Assembly (NCBI RefSeq): GCF_029407905.1
Contig: NC_073630.1
Coordinates: 51,857,001-51,921,000, forward strand
DNA length: 64,000 nt
Direction: 5' to 3'
From: Bubalus kerabau
Lineage: Eukaryota > Chordata > Mammalia > Artiodactyla > Bovidae
Positions 11,289 through 23,516 of this stretch are shown here, piece by piece (positions within the stretch are counted from its first letter, which is position 1; each line of letters starts with the position of its first letter). The notes beneath the pieces are model-generated. The model was not told the DNA's origin. It did not search any database and was given only the letters and a program-made list of their open reading frames with translations. The translations under genes and the position numbers were made by a program.

Positions 11289-11734
11289 TGTTGCAGAAAC
11301 CGGGACTCGAGAAACCAAGCACCACACTCAGAGAGTTGGAGAACTCAGGTTTATTATGCCAGTGGGCCCAGAGGAGTTAACACTGTAAACTCTGAGACCC
11401 GAACAAAGGGATTACAGACTTTTTATAGACAGACTGTAGAGGGCAACACTAGCGGCTAATAGGCTGGCTTGAACTAAGGGGTTTTGTGTGCACGGGAACA
11501 GTGATCAAGATGGGAAGGCAGATGCCGGACCTGGACAGACATCATTAAGCAAGTTTGCAGGAGCTGGGTGATTGCAAAGAATGAGTGAGTGAGATTAACT
11601 CCAGTTCCTAGTATTGCAAGTCCCCCTTTTCTTAGACTACATGATCTATGTGATTTAGACTTTGCAAGGGGCAAGCTGAGTTACAGAGGCAGAAAGAGAA
11701 GGAGGTTATGTAAAATTTTAAGTTTTCCTCTTCA
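11289..11734 (-). mobile_element. Ruminant ERV solo LTR (BTLTR-like), antisense
   Basis: The 446-bp element has LTR architecture on the reverse strand. It starts TGAAGAGGAAAAC and ends CTGCAACA. A TATA-like ctataaaaag is encoded at about 11420-11428, and an AATAAA polyadenylation signal about 70 bases further on (11350-11355 on the plus strand). It resembles the bovine ERV LTRs I remember. No gag, pol or env sequence adjoins it. The flanks (tagtta / attaca) do not form a convincing TSD. Only regulatory relics remain. Confidence 0.7.
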
Positions 11735-11874
11735 ATTACACATTATTGAACTCAGATTTTAGAAGTTGTTTATTATCTGAACTTTAACATACACATACTT
11801 AAAATGGACATTTATTGTGTGTATGTGTATTCATCTCAAGATCATATAATAGTCCTATAAATATAATGCATTGG

Positions 11875-12102
11875 GCATGCTTGGGTGCTAAGTCGCTTCA
11901 GTCTTGTCTGACTCTTTGTGACACTATGGATTATAGTCCTGCCAGGCTTCTCAGTCGAAGGGATTCTAGAGACAAGAATACTGGAGTGGGTTTCCATGCC
12001 CTCCTTCAGGGGATCTTCCCAACCCAGGAATTGAACACACATCTCTTAAGTCTCCTGCATTGGCAGGCGTGTTCTTTACCACTGGTGCAACCTGGAAGCC
12101 CC
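11875..12102 (-). mobile_element. Bov-tA SINE, antisense
   Basis: An antisense full-length unit: tgctaagtcgcttcagtcttg at the left, gaatactggagtgggtttcc in the middle, and a tRNA block at the right ending accactggtgcaacctggaagcccc. Confidence 0.88.
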
Positions 12103-12963
12103 AAAGATAACACACTAATAGAAATCAAATTAGAGCTTAGCTAAAATGTTGAATTCTGAAACTATAACTGGGGCAATGAGACCTTTGGAGATTACCTCTT
12201 TTCTATAAGTTTTTTTAAGAAATGATTTTATATTTAAATCATGCACTTCAGCTATGCCTTTTCAGCTTTCCTAACTTCATTTTAGAATCTCATTTAAAAC
12301 TAGTTTAGACTCTCAATTTTGTGTATGAACCATGAAGTATAATTATATAAATCTGAGTCTGGCATGCAAGGGCTTGTTGTGTAGATTTGTCCATATGAGA
12401 AGTAGATCTATTACCAAACAGAATTGGTTCTTTGAGACATGGAACTTTACAGCTCTTAAATAACAGGGTTTTATTTGAAGCCCCTTTCCATGGTACTTTT
12501 AATAAATGGCAGAGCTCTCCTGATTTGCAGTCACACAAGCTTCTGATAGCTACAAAGTTCCCACTGCCTCAGTGGCCACTGTCACCCTTTAAGGATCATT
12601 TTGGGTAACTGCCCAATTATGTCCCCAAAATTTTGTGTACAAAACACAGATTACATGCCAGTTTAAGGTATCAAAATTATCCATTATGAATTTTATGTAA
12701 ATCTGTACAACTGTTTTTTAGGTATTACTGTAATAGAAGAAGAAAACCTAATTTCATTTGTATATATTTTCACTTTCAACAGTTATAACAGAATTTCATG
12801 AGCAAACTATTTGATGATCGGGTTCTATGTTTGTTAGAACTGTTGCAGAGGTATTGGCAATATAACCTGTATTGTGTTATCTGTGGGTAATTTATTGGGC
12901 AACAAGAATAGAACAAACTCCAGAATTTATTTATGTAATCCATCCATTCATTCATAAATTTGA
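12103..12963. other. Single-copy DNA, no gene seen
   Basis: I see no repeat that I can name and no credible exon here. Open frames are short and unsupported. Confidence 0.5.
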
Positions 12964-13815
12964 TTTCAGTTCAATTCAGTCGCTAAGTTGTGTCCGACTC
13001 TTTGAGACCCCATGAACTGCAGCATGCCAGGCCTCTCCTGTTCATCATCAACTCCCGGAGTTCACCCAAACCCATGTCCATCGAGTCGGTGATGGCATCC
13101 AACCATCTCATCCTCTGTCATCCCCTTCTCCTCCTGCCCTCAATCTTTCCCAGCACCAGGGTATTTTCAAATGAGTCAGCTCTTCGCATCAGGTGGCCAA
13201 AGTATTGGAGTTTCAGCTTCATCATCAGTCCTTCCAATGAATATTCAGGACTGATTTCCTTTAGGATGGACTGGTTGGATCTCCTTGCAGTCCAAGGGAC
13301 TCTCAAGAGTCTCCCCCAACACCACATTTAAAAAGCATCAATTCTTTGGCGCTCAGCTTTCTTTAGAGTCCAACTCTCACAGCCATACATCACTACTGGA
13401 AAAACATAGCCTTGACTACACAGACCTTTGTTGACAAAGCAATGTCTCTGCTTTTCAGTATGCTGTACAGGTTTGTCATAGCTTTCCTTTCAAGGAGTAA
13501 GTGTCTTTTAATTTCATGGCTGCAATCACCATCTGCAGTGATTTTGGAGCCCAGAAAAATAAAGTCTGACACTGTTTCCACTGCTTCCCTATTTCCCATG
13601 AAGTGATGTGACTAGATGCCATGATCTTAGTTTTCTGAATGTTGAGCTTTAAGCCAACTTTTTCACTCCCTCTCTCACTTTCATCAAGAGGCTTTTTAGT
13701 TCTTCTTCACTTTCTGCCATAAGGGTGGTGTCATCTGCATATCTGAGGTTATTGATATTTCTCCCGGCAATCTTGATTCCAGCTTGTGCTTCCTCCAGCC
13801 CAGTGTTTCTCATGA
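12964..13815 (-). mobile_element. BovB LINE fragment, 0.85 kb, antisense
   Basis: An antisense 3' end (tttcagttcaattcagtcgc) runs up to the region just beyond the YADD box, ending at 'gtgtttctcatga'. It covers the C-terminal third of the ORF only. A deletion near 13590 removes part of the conserved block before 'ccatgaagtgatg'. Stops and frameshifts are present. It is 5'-truncated. Confidence 0.9.
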
Positions 13816-15101
13816 CTATAAATCAAATTACACAGAATCAAAGAATGCTGATTTTATCTTTAAGCACTTTGAAGAACCAGTAATTTTTCTTAAAATCAAT
13901 CTTGAAAGATTATAAAAGTGTCATGTGTGTTTCAATGGATATGTTAAATCAAGATATTTTGTTCTTGACTGTGACTTTAAAAATGGATATCTTCGTGGGT
14001 AGGTAAAAATGATTATATTTGTAAATAATAAATATATTCAAATGAATTACAATTCTAGTTGGTGGTATAGTTTAATTTTATATAAGCCCTTATATAATTT
14101 CATAGGCTACCTGAGATCCATTTATCCATTTATTATTTATCACAATTTAGCCAATTGTGATATGATATCACTATTAGATTTGGACAAAATAGATACAAAG
14201 GTTTGCTTGTTTAAGTTGAAAGTTTAAGTAATGTGACCTCCAGACCTTGTCTTTGGGGGTTAAGATCCTATTCTGAACAAGAAGGAAAAACAAAAAATAA
14301 CTATACCATTAATTCTCTTAATTAACATTTTCTTCCATTGAATACACTTTAACAAGAGAACACAATAACAATTATAGTTGCTCACAAAGGATTATAGAAA
14401 TGGTAAAAAGGCCAGCTTGAAAATGCTATTTTTAATCTTCCAGAGAGAAACTGTACTCTTTCATTTCTGTTGTACTAGAGTATAAGAAATCAATGACAGG
14501 TACATCTCTCTTTGGAATAACTTTTATAACCCTCTCTCAGAAAAAGTCTCTATTCTCAGCATGCCACCCACAGTTCACTAACTCTGAACTAGTCATGTCC
14601 ATCCCCAGTGCAACTAGGTTGTTTCAGCTCTCTCTAGTGGAAAAATCCCCCGAGACTTCTTTGCTGAGCTATTTCCAGTTGCTCTTCTTGTAATAAAGAT
14701 GACTTTTTAGGAGCCAGCCATGCTGCTCATCAAATGAATTTCAGAGCTTACTTATTTTTTTTTTTTTTTTTTAGCATTTTGAAGGTCATCTCAGTTTACT
14801 AGTATATATTTTGAAAAATAAAAATACTGCCTAAAAATTTTTCATTTTATTCCTGTGTTTTATTGATTCAGAATTCTTATGTAATTGTCTTATATTCTTT
14901 TATTATTTTGCAAATGTGAGAGTTTCTTCTTTAAGAAATAACAGTATTTTCAGACATGACTGTCATTAGTAACACAGTGGATTTCTTTATTATAGTATTT
15001 GTCTTAAATAGTTATAATAACAAAATTTGATGAGGACATAACTTTGCTCCCATTATGATGCAGGTTTCCAGGTAATTTATTGCATTTCTAAAGATTAATT
15101 T
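13816..15101. other. AT-rich single-copy DNA, no gene seen
   Basis: It contains a T-rich run near 14755-14774. An AATAAAG near 14693 has no upstream exon-like sequence that I can support. Confidence 0.5.
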
Positions 15102-15302
15102 GTTTCTAGGTGGCTCAGTGGTAAAAAATTTACCTGAAGGAGACACAGGAGACCTGGGTTGGATCCCTGGATTGAAGAAGATCCCTTGGAGAAGGAACGG
15201 GGAAACTACTCCAGTATTCTTGCCTGGAAAATTCCATGGACAGAGGAGCTTGGTGGGCTGCAGTCCATTGGCTTGCAAAGAGTTGCACATGACTGAGTAT
15301 AC
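15102..15302 (+). mobile_element. Bov-tA SINE with (CA)n tail, sense
   Basis: It starts tttctaggtggctcagtggta, has the body actccagtattcttgcctgg, and ends gttgcacatgactgagtata. The end runs into the CA repeat, as often seen when SINE tails seed microsatellites. Confidence 0.87.
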
Positions 15303-15331
15303 ACACACACACACAAACACACACACACATA
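15300..15331. repeat. (CA)n microsatellite
   Basis: An interrupted CA repeat (one CAAA break) at the 3' end of the SINE, followed by TATA-rich sequence to about 15363. Confidence 0.9.
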
Positions 15332-15369
15332 TGCAGTATATATGTGTATATTTATATATATAAAATGCA

Positions 15370-15790
15370 CTGTTGTTTTCTCATATGTATTCAAACTGTA
15401 TAAATGAAATGGTTTTTCATTATCCAGCCATTTCTGTTTTTACTTAACAAATTTTTTCATGTATATACATTCATATTTATAAATATATATACACATGAAT
15501 TGAATATATATACATGGCCCTGGTTCATTCATTCAAACTAGCAATAAAGTGAGATGCATGATGTTCCACATTGTATTTATAATACCTAAAAATATATAAG
15601 CTGTTTTGTTTTTATTGCTCCAAGCAATGCTATTATAAACAGTTTTATGCATATGCTTCTGCATATAGTGTGGATATTTTCTTTAGGAGTAAAACCACTG
15701 GTTAAGTATATGTATAGTTTCAACTTTATTACATTTTTTTAAAATTCTGCCTAGCTACATTGGCTAGGGTATTTTTCTGAATGTTGAAAT
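15370..15790 (-). mobile_element. Probable ancient L1 fragment, antisense
   Basis: Diverged antisense L1 words appear in the expected order: 'actgtataaatgaaatggttttt', 'tgctattataaacag', 'ttctttaggagtaaaaccactgg'. No frame survives. The call rests on word order recalled from L1 3' regions. Confidence 0.4.
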
Positions 15791-16635
15791 GCAGTGATGA
15801 CTATGGATACCACATGTGATTCATGACTTTAGTGAGAATGCACTGAGTACTTCATTATTACATTATTTATTGAACACATGTATTTCCTTACTCTGCTTTC
15901 TGATATGGCCAAGAATCAATTATATCTCAGTAGGAATGCATATCTAGTTCCCAGATTTTGGTTTTTAATATCATTCTACAGTAAAAGGAACCAGGGCTCT
16001 TAGAAGTAGTGGCCGATTCAGGGACTGGGACATTGGAATATATAAGCATGGACTAGCTTGTGCCAGAAAGGAAGGAGAAACTCAAAAAACCCAAATCCTA
16101 CAATGATTATGGAGTCAACTGAAAAAAGCCTCCAAAGGTCAAATATGAAACATGTTTAACAATAAAATAACAAAATACTGGATCATAACCTAAAGCTTAA
16201 GATAAATATGTGTTATTCATACTTATATAAACAAAAAACCAGATAAGTAAACAAATAATTGAAAAAGTTAACAAATGGGAAAGAAGAGACAAATGTTGAT
16301 GCAGAAAAATGATCATTTATGTAAGCACTTTGCCTTGAAGAAGGAAGAACATAATAATGCATATTCCTTATGCATGGGCTGATCTAGTGTCCTTCTTCCT
16401 GAGCAAAATATGGGGGAATAAAGTAACTTAAAGAAAACTGAAACTACTTTCTCAGCCAGGTGATCAAGGTTGGCATCACCAGAGATGTCATGTTGGTACT
16501 AGGTACTCCTCATATTATGGTATGAAAATAGGATTTTATGCCAGTGGTTTTCATCCCCCAAACATAAATCCCAGGTTATAGAGAGAAAAACATGAGCCAG
16601 ATTTCAATAAAAGGATACTCTACAAAATATCTGAT

Positions 16636-18676
16636 CAGTTCAGTTCAGTCACTCAGTTGTGTCCGACTTTTTATAACCCCCATGGATTGCAACATCAGGC
16701 TACCCTGTCCATCACCAACTCCCAGAGCTTGATCAAGCTCATGTCCATCGAGTCAATGATGCTATCCAACCATCTCATCCTCTGTCTTCTCCTCTTCATC
16801 CTGCCCTCAATCTTTCCCAGCTTCAGGGTCTTTTCCAACAAGTCAGTTCTTCACATCAAGTGGCCAAAGTATTGGATCTTCAGCTTCAGCATCACTCCTT
16901 CCAATGAATATTCAGGACTTATTTCCTTTAGAATTGACTGGTTGGATCTCCTTGCCGTCCAAGGGACTCTCAAGAGTCTTTTCCAACACCATAGTTCAAA
17001 AGCATCAATTCTTCAGCACTCAGCTTTCTTCACAGTCCAACTCTCACCTCCATACATGACTACTGGAAAAACCATAGCATTGACTAGACAGACCTTTGTT
17101 GGCAAAGTAATGTCTCTGCTTTTTAATATGCTGTCTAGTTTGGTCATAGCCTTTCTTCCAAGCAGTGTCTTTTAATTTTACAGCTGCAGTCACCATCTTG
17201 CAGTGATTTTGGAGCCCAAGAAACTGAAGTGTCTCACTGTTTGCATTGTTTCCCTATTTGTCATGAAGTGATGGGACTGTGTGCCATGATCTTAGTTTTT
17301 CAATGTTGAGCATTAACCCAGTATTTTCACTCTCCTCTTTCAATTTCATCAAGAGTCTCTTTAGTTCCTCTTCACTCTCTGCCATAATGGTGGTGTCATC
17401 TGCACATCTGAGGTTATTGATATTTCTCCTGCAATCTTGTTTCCAGTTTGTTTCATCCAGTCTGGCACTTCACATGCTGTACTCTGCATATAAGTTAAGT
17501 AAGCAAGGTGACAATATACAGCCTTGACGTACTCCTTTCCTGATTTGGAACCAGTCTGTTGTTCCATGTCCAATTCTAATTGTTGCTTCTTGACCTATAT
17601 ACAGATTTCTCAGGAGGCAGATAAGGTAGTCTGGTATTCCCATCTCTTGAAGAATTTTCCACAGTTTGTTATGATTCATGCAGCCAAAGGCTTTAGTATA
17701 GTCAATGAAGCAGAAACAGGTGTTTTTCTGGAACTCTTTTGCTTTTTCAATGATCCAATGGATGCTGGCAATTTGATCTCTGGTACCTCTGCCTTATCCA
17801 AATCCAGCTTGAACATCTGGAAGTTCACAGTTCATGTACTTTTGAAGCCCCGCTTGGAGAATTTTGAGCATTACTTTGCTAGCATGTGAAATGAACGTAA
17901 TTGTGCAGTAGTTTGAATATTTTTTGGCATTGCCTTTCTTTGGGATTGGAATGAAAACTGACCTTTTCCAGTCCTGTGACTACTGCTGAGTTTTCCAAAT
18001 TTGCTGGCATATTGAGTGCAGCACTTTCACAGCATCATCTTTTAGAATTTAAAATAGCTCAACTGGAATTCCATCACCTCTACTAGCTTTGTTCATAGTG
18101 ATGCTTCCTAAGGCCCACTTGACTTCACATTCCAGGATGTCTGACTCTAGGTGAGTGATCACACCATCGTGATTATCTGGGTCATGAAGATCTTTTTTGT
18201 ATAGTTCTTCTGTGTATTCTTGCCATGTCTTCTTAATATCTTCTGCTTCTTTCAGCTCCATAATGTTTCTGTCCTTTATTGAGCCCTTCTTTGCATGAAA
18301 TGTTCCCTTGGTATCTCTAATTTTCTTGAAGAGATCACTAGTCTTTTCCATTCTATTATTTTCTTTTATTTCTTTGCATTGGTCACTTACTAAGGCTTTC
18401 TTATCTCTCTTTGCTCTTCTTTTGAACTCTGCATTCAGATGGATGTATCTTTCCTTTCCTCTTTGACTTTAGCTTTCTTCTTTTCTCAGCTATTGTAAGG
18501 TCTCCTCAGACAACCATTTTGCCTTTTTGCATTTCTCCTTCTTGGGGATAGTGTTTTTCACCACTTCCAGTACATTGTAACGGGCCTCCATCCATAGTTC
18601 TTCATGCACTCTGTGTATCAGATCTAATCCCTTGAATCTATATGTCACTTCCATTGTAAGGGATTTGATTTAGGAC
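16636..18676 (-). mobile_element. BovB LINE, 2.0 kb, 5'-truncated, antisense
   Basis: It starts with the antisense tail cagttcagttcagtcactc and continues through the C-terminal block, YADD region, RT fingers and pre-RT part to 'ggatttgatttaggacac'. Reverse frames at 17470-17679 (RT) and 18049-18351 (pre-RT) survive, separated by frameshifts and substitutions. It is clearly more diverged than the BovB at 53.7 kb. It interrupts the ancient L1 3' end. Confidence 0.92.
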
Positions 18677-18730
18677 ACTCTTCATGAAAACTGTAAAGGC
18701 TATTAAAATAAAAATCTGAGAAACCACCAC

Positions 18731-18930
18731 AGTGGTGGCTCAGTGGTAAAGAATCTTCTTGTCAGTACAGGAAACGTGGGTTCATTCTCTGGGTCAGGAA
18801 GATACTCTGGAGAAGGAAATGATACCCCACTCTAATATTCTTGCCTGAAAAATCCCATAGATAGAGGAGCCTGGTAGGCTAAAGTTCATAAAGTCCCAAA
18901 AAAGTTGGACATGATTTAGGGGCTAAACAA
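18731..18930 (+). mobile_element. Bov-tA SINE, sense
   Basis: Sense tRNA block (gtggtggctcagtggtaaag), body (atattcttgcctgaaaaatcc) and an aggggctaaacaataac-like end. Diverged. It sits within the ancient L1 3' end. Confidence 0.85.
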
Positions 18931-19079
18931 TAACAAGAACAAGAGCAGGAGCTTAAGAAAATGTGATTACTAAATGTAGTGAAGTATTTGGAATGGAATA
19001 CTGGAATAGAAAATAGGAAAAAAAAAAAAAAACATTAGATTATCATTAAGAATGGATTTGGTTAATGAAATTATATTAG

Positions 19080-19579
19080 ATTTCTCCTGAGAATCAGAGT
19101 CAATCACACACATACATACATATAGAGATTTATTATAAGAACTAGATCATGTGTTTATGGAGCTGAGGTCCCATGATCTGTACTCTGTAAGATCAAAAAC
19201 TAAGAAAGCAATGATATAACTAAGTCAGTTTAAGGCCCAATGCCTGATAAACTAGATAGGAGGAAAGTGATAATGCAAATTCTAATCTGAATCTAAAGCC
19301 AGAGATCCAGTGGCACAAATTTTCATTTCTGATGGCAAGAAATAATTGATGTCTCAGCTCAAAGAGAGAGAGTCTGTTCTTTTCCTTTTTTTTAACTTAA
19401 GCACTCAACAGACTGGATAATAGCCACTTACACTGAAGATGGTGATCATTTTGTACTCACTTTACTAATTCAAATGCTCATCTCTTCCAGAACCACACTC
19501 ACAGATATGCCTAAAAATAGACATCTCTCTGGGTATCTCTTAGTGCAGTCATGTTGACAGATAAAATTAACCATCACAA
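19080..19579 (+). mobile_element. Old LTR-like mammalian repeat, family unassigned
   Basis: It starts 'tttctcctgagaatcagag' followed by a short CACATA-rich block and 'agagatttattataag', and ends 'catgttgacagataaaattaaccatcac', a terminal word I know from an old mammalian LTR-type repeat. It separates pieces of the ancient L1 3' end. I cannot give a family name. Confidence 0.5.
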
Positions 19580-19627
19580 CAACATATCAATATTGGGTCA
19601 TTAAATGAACAGATTTATCATGCTTAT

Positions 19628-20021
19628 GTGTTGTTGTTGTTCAACTCTTTGCAACCCCATGGACTGCAGCTTGCCATGCTCCCCTGTCCTTCACTATCTC
19701 CCAGAGTTTCCTCAAATTCATGTCCATTGAATTCGTGATAATATCCCATCAAATCGCCAAAATATTGGAGCTTCAGCTTCAGCATCAGTCCTTCCAGTGA
19801 GTGTTCAGGGTTGATATCCTTTAGGATGGATTGGTTGGATCTCCTTGAAGTCCAAGAGACTTTTTCAAAAGTCTTTTCAACACCACAGTTGAAAGCATCA
19901 ATTCTTCGGTGCTCAGCCTTTTACACGGTCCAAATCTAACATCTGTACATGACTACTGGAAAAACCCATAGTTTTGACTAGATGGACCTTTGTTAGGAAA
20001 GTGATGTCTCTCCTTTTTAAC
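19628..20021 (-). mobile_element. BovB LINE fragment, older variant, antisense
   Basis: It starts gttgttgttcaactctttgcaacccc, the older BovB 3'-end form, and runs to 'gtgatgtctctcctttttaa'. About 80 bases are missing between 'cgtgataatatccca' and 'gccaaaatattgg'. Only the extreme C-terminal part of the ORF is represented. Confidence 0.85.
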
Positions 20022-20130
20022 AGTTGTGTGAAGTATTATTAATATGGGAAATTGACAGCTACTTTCTGTACTACCTTAGCAATTTTTCTGAAAATCTAAA
20101 ACTTTTTTTATGAAGCTTTTATTTTAAAAT

Positions 20131-20692
20131 AGGTATTAAAAGATTTTAATTCAGTCTTCTTAAATATAAACTTTTTTTTTCTTTTCCTGCTTTACTAAGA
20201 TTTTTTTTTACTATGAATTTGTGATGAAAGCTACTATACACTTTTATCATATACTGATACTATCATTCTATTTCCCTTTTTGATCTGATAAGACATGGGG
20301 TAAATTACATTAATTGCTTTTCAAATATTGAGGCATCTTCATTAGTCAGAATGTTACAGAATATGCTGAAGTAAAAAAGAAAGAAAGAAAGAAAGAAAAA
20401 AAAAACAACTTCCTAATTTCAGTGACTTGAAAATCAAAGGTTTCTATTTCTCTTGAGGCAAATATTTATTTCTTTTCAGGGAGCACTGTGATCCATGTCA
20501 TTATCACACAGGTGACCCAAGTTAGAGGACTTTTATCATCTGGTTGTCACTGTACACTATGAAAACTGAAATAAGATCAAAGGCACTGGAAGACATTTTT
20601 GAAGGATATTTTTGTTGGATTGTTTCTTGTGCCATCTCTAGTCTGGAATGTAGTCTGTCCCATGAATTTTTAATTTCAGATAGTGTATTATT
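20131..20692. other. Single-copy DNA with a (GAAA)n tract
   Basis: No gene or named repeat is recognised apart from a GAAA tract at about 20373-20396 followed by an A run. Confidence 0.5.
20373..20405. repeat. (GAAA)n microsatellite
   Basis: Five GAAA units flanked by A runs. Confidence 0.9.
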
Positions 20693-20971
20693 GAGGAGAA
20701 GGCAATGGCACCCCTCTCCAGTACTCTTGCTTGGAAAATCCCATGGAGGACGGAGGAGCCTGGTAGGCTGCAGTCCATGGGGTCGCTACAAGTCAGACAC
20801 GACTGAGCGACTTCACTTTCACTTTTCACTTTCATGCATTAGAGAAGGAAATGGCAACCCACTCCAGTGTTCTGCCTGGAGAATCCCAGGGACGGGGGAG
20901 CCTGGTAGGCTGCCATCTATGGGGTCGCACAGAGTCGGACACGACTGAAGCGACTTAGCAGTAGCAGCAGC
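20693..20971 (+). mobile_element. Bov-A2 dimeric SINE, sense
   Basis: Two Bov-A monomers (gagaaggcaatggcacccct and gagaaggaaatggcaaccca) are linked by a ttcactttcactttcatgca spacer. The end is a short (agc)n tail. A TSD agtgtatt lies at 20682-20689 and 20972-20979. Low divergence suggests a young copy. Confidence 0.92.
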
Positions 20972-20979
20972 AGTGTATT

Positions 20980-21645
20980 GTATTCTAAAAGCCCCACTTG
21001 ACTTGTTTCTCATTGCATATGTGTTTTCACCTTGATGTAGTTGCTGAGTTTTAAAATGGTGTCTGAGAGGAATGAGAAAAGTGCTTGGTAGACTCATGAA
21101 ACCAAAGGGAAGAGTGCTATAAAGTGAAGATCAGTGTCTCTTAAGGAGAAAGAGTCTAGAAACAACTGGAGGCATTCAACTGGGATTCATATGGGCTCTA
21201 TACAAGGACCAAGTGTGAAGTGGAATTCCACTTGTCCTTAGCAGGACTTAAGCTTATCCTTGAATCCTGGCATTTCCCTGATTAGATCAAAGTTACACTG
21301 AATTGCTGTTTCCCTGTGCTAGCAGCTTTTTAGAAGCAAAAACAAATCCTGTCCAGAAGAATATAAATTCACTCAGTACCTTAAATTGTAGCTATGATTT
21401 TTATTTGTAATGTCTGGTACTTAATTCATGAAAAGATGATCCTTGACCATTAGAGCCAAAAAATGGAAACAGACAAGGACCCCATAGGAAATCTAGATAA
21501 TGGAGTTATATATACAGACTTTAAATTAGCCTATTTAATAAATTTCAGAATTGCAAAATATACTGGAGAAAAGTGTGGAGTATAAGAGGAATTCAAATTT
21601 TATAATTGAATTTTTCTATCTACTCTTAAAATTTTCTCAGTGATG
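20980..21645. other. Probable old repeat or single-copy DNA
   Basis: About 21430-21560 (aacagacaaggaccccatagg, tatacagactttaaattagc) vaguely recalls an old L1 or HAL1 ORF1 region in sense orientation. I see no gene. Confidence 0.35.
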
Positions 21646-22499
21646 CTTGATCTGCTATAAAAGTAATCAGCTTTGGTTTATTAGAAATTTACTTATTTTG
21701 ATTTCAACTTTAACCCATTTTGAGTTTATCTTTGTGTATGGCATTAGGAAGTGTTCTACTTTCATTCTTTTACATATAGCTATCCAATTTTCCCAGCACC
21801 ATTTATTGAAGAGGCTGTCTTTGCCCCATTGTATATTCTTGCCTCCTTTGTCAAAAATAAGGTACCATAGGTGCATGAGTTTATTTCTGGCCCTTCTATC
21901 TTGTTCCATTGCTCTATGTTTTTGTTTTTATGCCAGTAACATACTGTCTTGATGACTGTAGCTTTGTAGTGTAGTCTGAAGTCAGGAAGGTTGATTCCTT
22001 CAGCTCCTTTCTTCTTGCTCATGACTGCGTTGGCTATTTCATGTCTTTTATGTTTCCATATGAATTGTGAACTGTTTTTTTTTTGTTTGATTGTTTGTTT
22101 TTTGTTTTTAGTTCTGTGAAAAATGTCATTGCTAATTTGATAGGGACTGCGCTGAATCTGTAGATTGTGTTTGGTAGTATAGTCATTTTCACAATATTGA
22201 TTCTTCCTACCCAGGAACATGAAATATCTCTCCATCTGTTTATGTCATCTTTGATTTCTTCCATTAGTGTCTTATAATTTTTTGTGTACAGTTCTTTTGT
22301 CTCTTTGGGTATGTTTATTCCTAGATATTTAATTCTTTTTGTTGCAATGGTGAATGGAACTGATTCCTTAATTTCTATTTTTGATTTTTCATTGTTAGAA
22401 TATAGAAACACAAGTGATTTCTGTGTATTGATTTGTATCCTGCAACTTTGCTAAATTCACTGATTAGCTCTAGTAATTTTCTCAAACAATCTTTAGGTT

Positions 22500-22695
22500 T
22501 TTCTATATACAGTCATTGTATATATAAAGTCACTGTATATACATTCTATATACAGTGTATATATATATGTATAAATATGTGTATATATATATATACACAC
22601 ATTTTACATATGTATATGTGTGTATATATACATTGTATATATATACAGTCACTGTATATAGATTCTATATACAGTCATTCTATATACATACATCT
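22500..22695. repeat. AT-rich expansion with two perfect hairpins
   Basis: Within L1 ORF2, just past the word for the RT catalytic region, lies about 190 bp of TATATA/TGTATA-rich sequence. A perfect 11-base inverted repeat lies at 22531-22541/22547-22557 (cactgtatata, loop cattc). A second, 10-base version lies at 22651-22660/22666-22675 (loop gattc). The corresponding place in the L1 at 40.27 kb is a short 'ttctatgtagagg', so this block is an expansion. Confidence 0.8.
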
Positions 22696-22994
22696 ACATC
22701 ATGTCATTGGCAAACAGTGAGAGTTATTTCTTCATTTCTTTTTTTTTTCTCTGATTACCGTAGCTAGGACTTCTTGAACTGTGCTGAATAATAGTGGTGA
22801 AAGTGGACACCATTGTCTTGTTCCTGATCTTAGGGGGAATGCTTTCAGTTTTTCACCATTTAGGATAACAGCTTATCATATATGGCATCTACTATGTTGA
22901 GGTAGGTTACTTCTATTCCCATTTTTTTGAAGAGTTTTAATCATAAATGAGTGAAGAATTTTGTCAAAGGCTTTTTCTTCATATATTGAGATTA

Positions 22995-23516
22995 TCATAT
23001 GGTTTTTATCTTTAGATTTGTTAATATGGTGTATCTCATTGATTGATTTGCATATATTGAAGAATCCTTGCATTCCTGATATAAACCCAACTTGTATATG
23101 AGCTTTTTGATGTGTGTTGAATTATGTTTGCTAAAATGTTGTTGAGGAGTTTTGCATCTATGTTCATCAGTGATATTGGCCTGTAGTTTCCTTTTTTTGT
23201 TGTCTTTGGTTTTGGTATCAAGGTGATGGTGGCCTAGTAAAATGACTTTGGAAGTGTTCCTTCCTCTGCAATTTTTTTGAAAGAGTTTTAGAAAGATAAG
23301 CATTAGCTCCTCTCTAAATGTTTGATAGAATTCTCCTGTGAAGCCATGGAGTCCTGGACTCTTGTTTTTTGGGAGATTTTTTATCACAGCTTCAATTTCA
23401 GTGCTTGTAATTGAGTTGTTCATAATTTCTATTTTTTCCTGGTTCAGTCTTAGCAGATTGAACTTTTCTAAGAATCTGTCCATTTCTTCTGGGTTATCCA
23501 TTTTATTGCCATACAA
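22995..23516 (-). pseudogene. L1 ORF2 reverse transcriptase N-terminal fragment
   Basis: This 173-codon reverse-strand frame begins MYGNKMDNPEEMDRFLEK, the segment between endonuclease and RT, and continues through 'IEAVIKNLPKNKSPG' into the RT fingers. About halfway it leaves the L1 frame. A second frame at 22876-23073 continues with the RT A-motif region, where the position normally holding aspartate reads SIYEEKAF, so a catalytic residue is lost. L1 RT makes cDNA by target-primed reverse transcription; this copy cannot. Confidence 0.8.

Larger units (their letters stand above)
16040..20130 (+). mobile_element. Ancient L1M-type 3' end split by four insertions
   Basis: Five pieces read in order as one old L1 3' end: about 16040-16635 (ccaggtgatcaaggttggca, gatactctacaaaatatctg), 18677-18730 (ctcttcatgaaaactgtaaa), 18931-19079 (aatggaatactggaatag, acattagattatc), 19580-19627 (caatattgggtcattaaatg) and 20022-20130 (gtactaccttagcaatttttctg, aatctaaaac). 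They are separated by BovB (16636-18676), a SINE (18731-18930), an old LTR-like repeat (19080-19579) and BovB (19628-20021). The family name is tentative; the order is visible. Confidence 0.6.
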
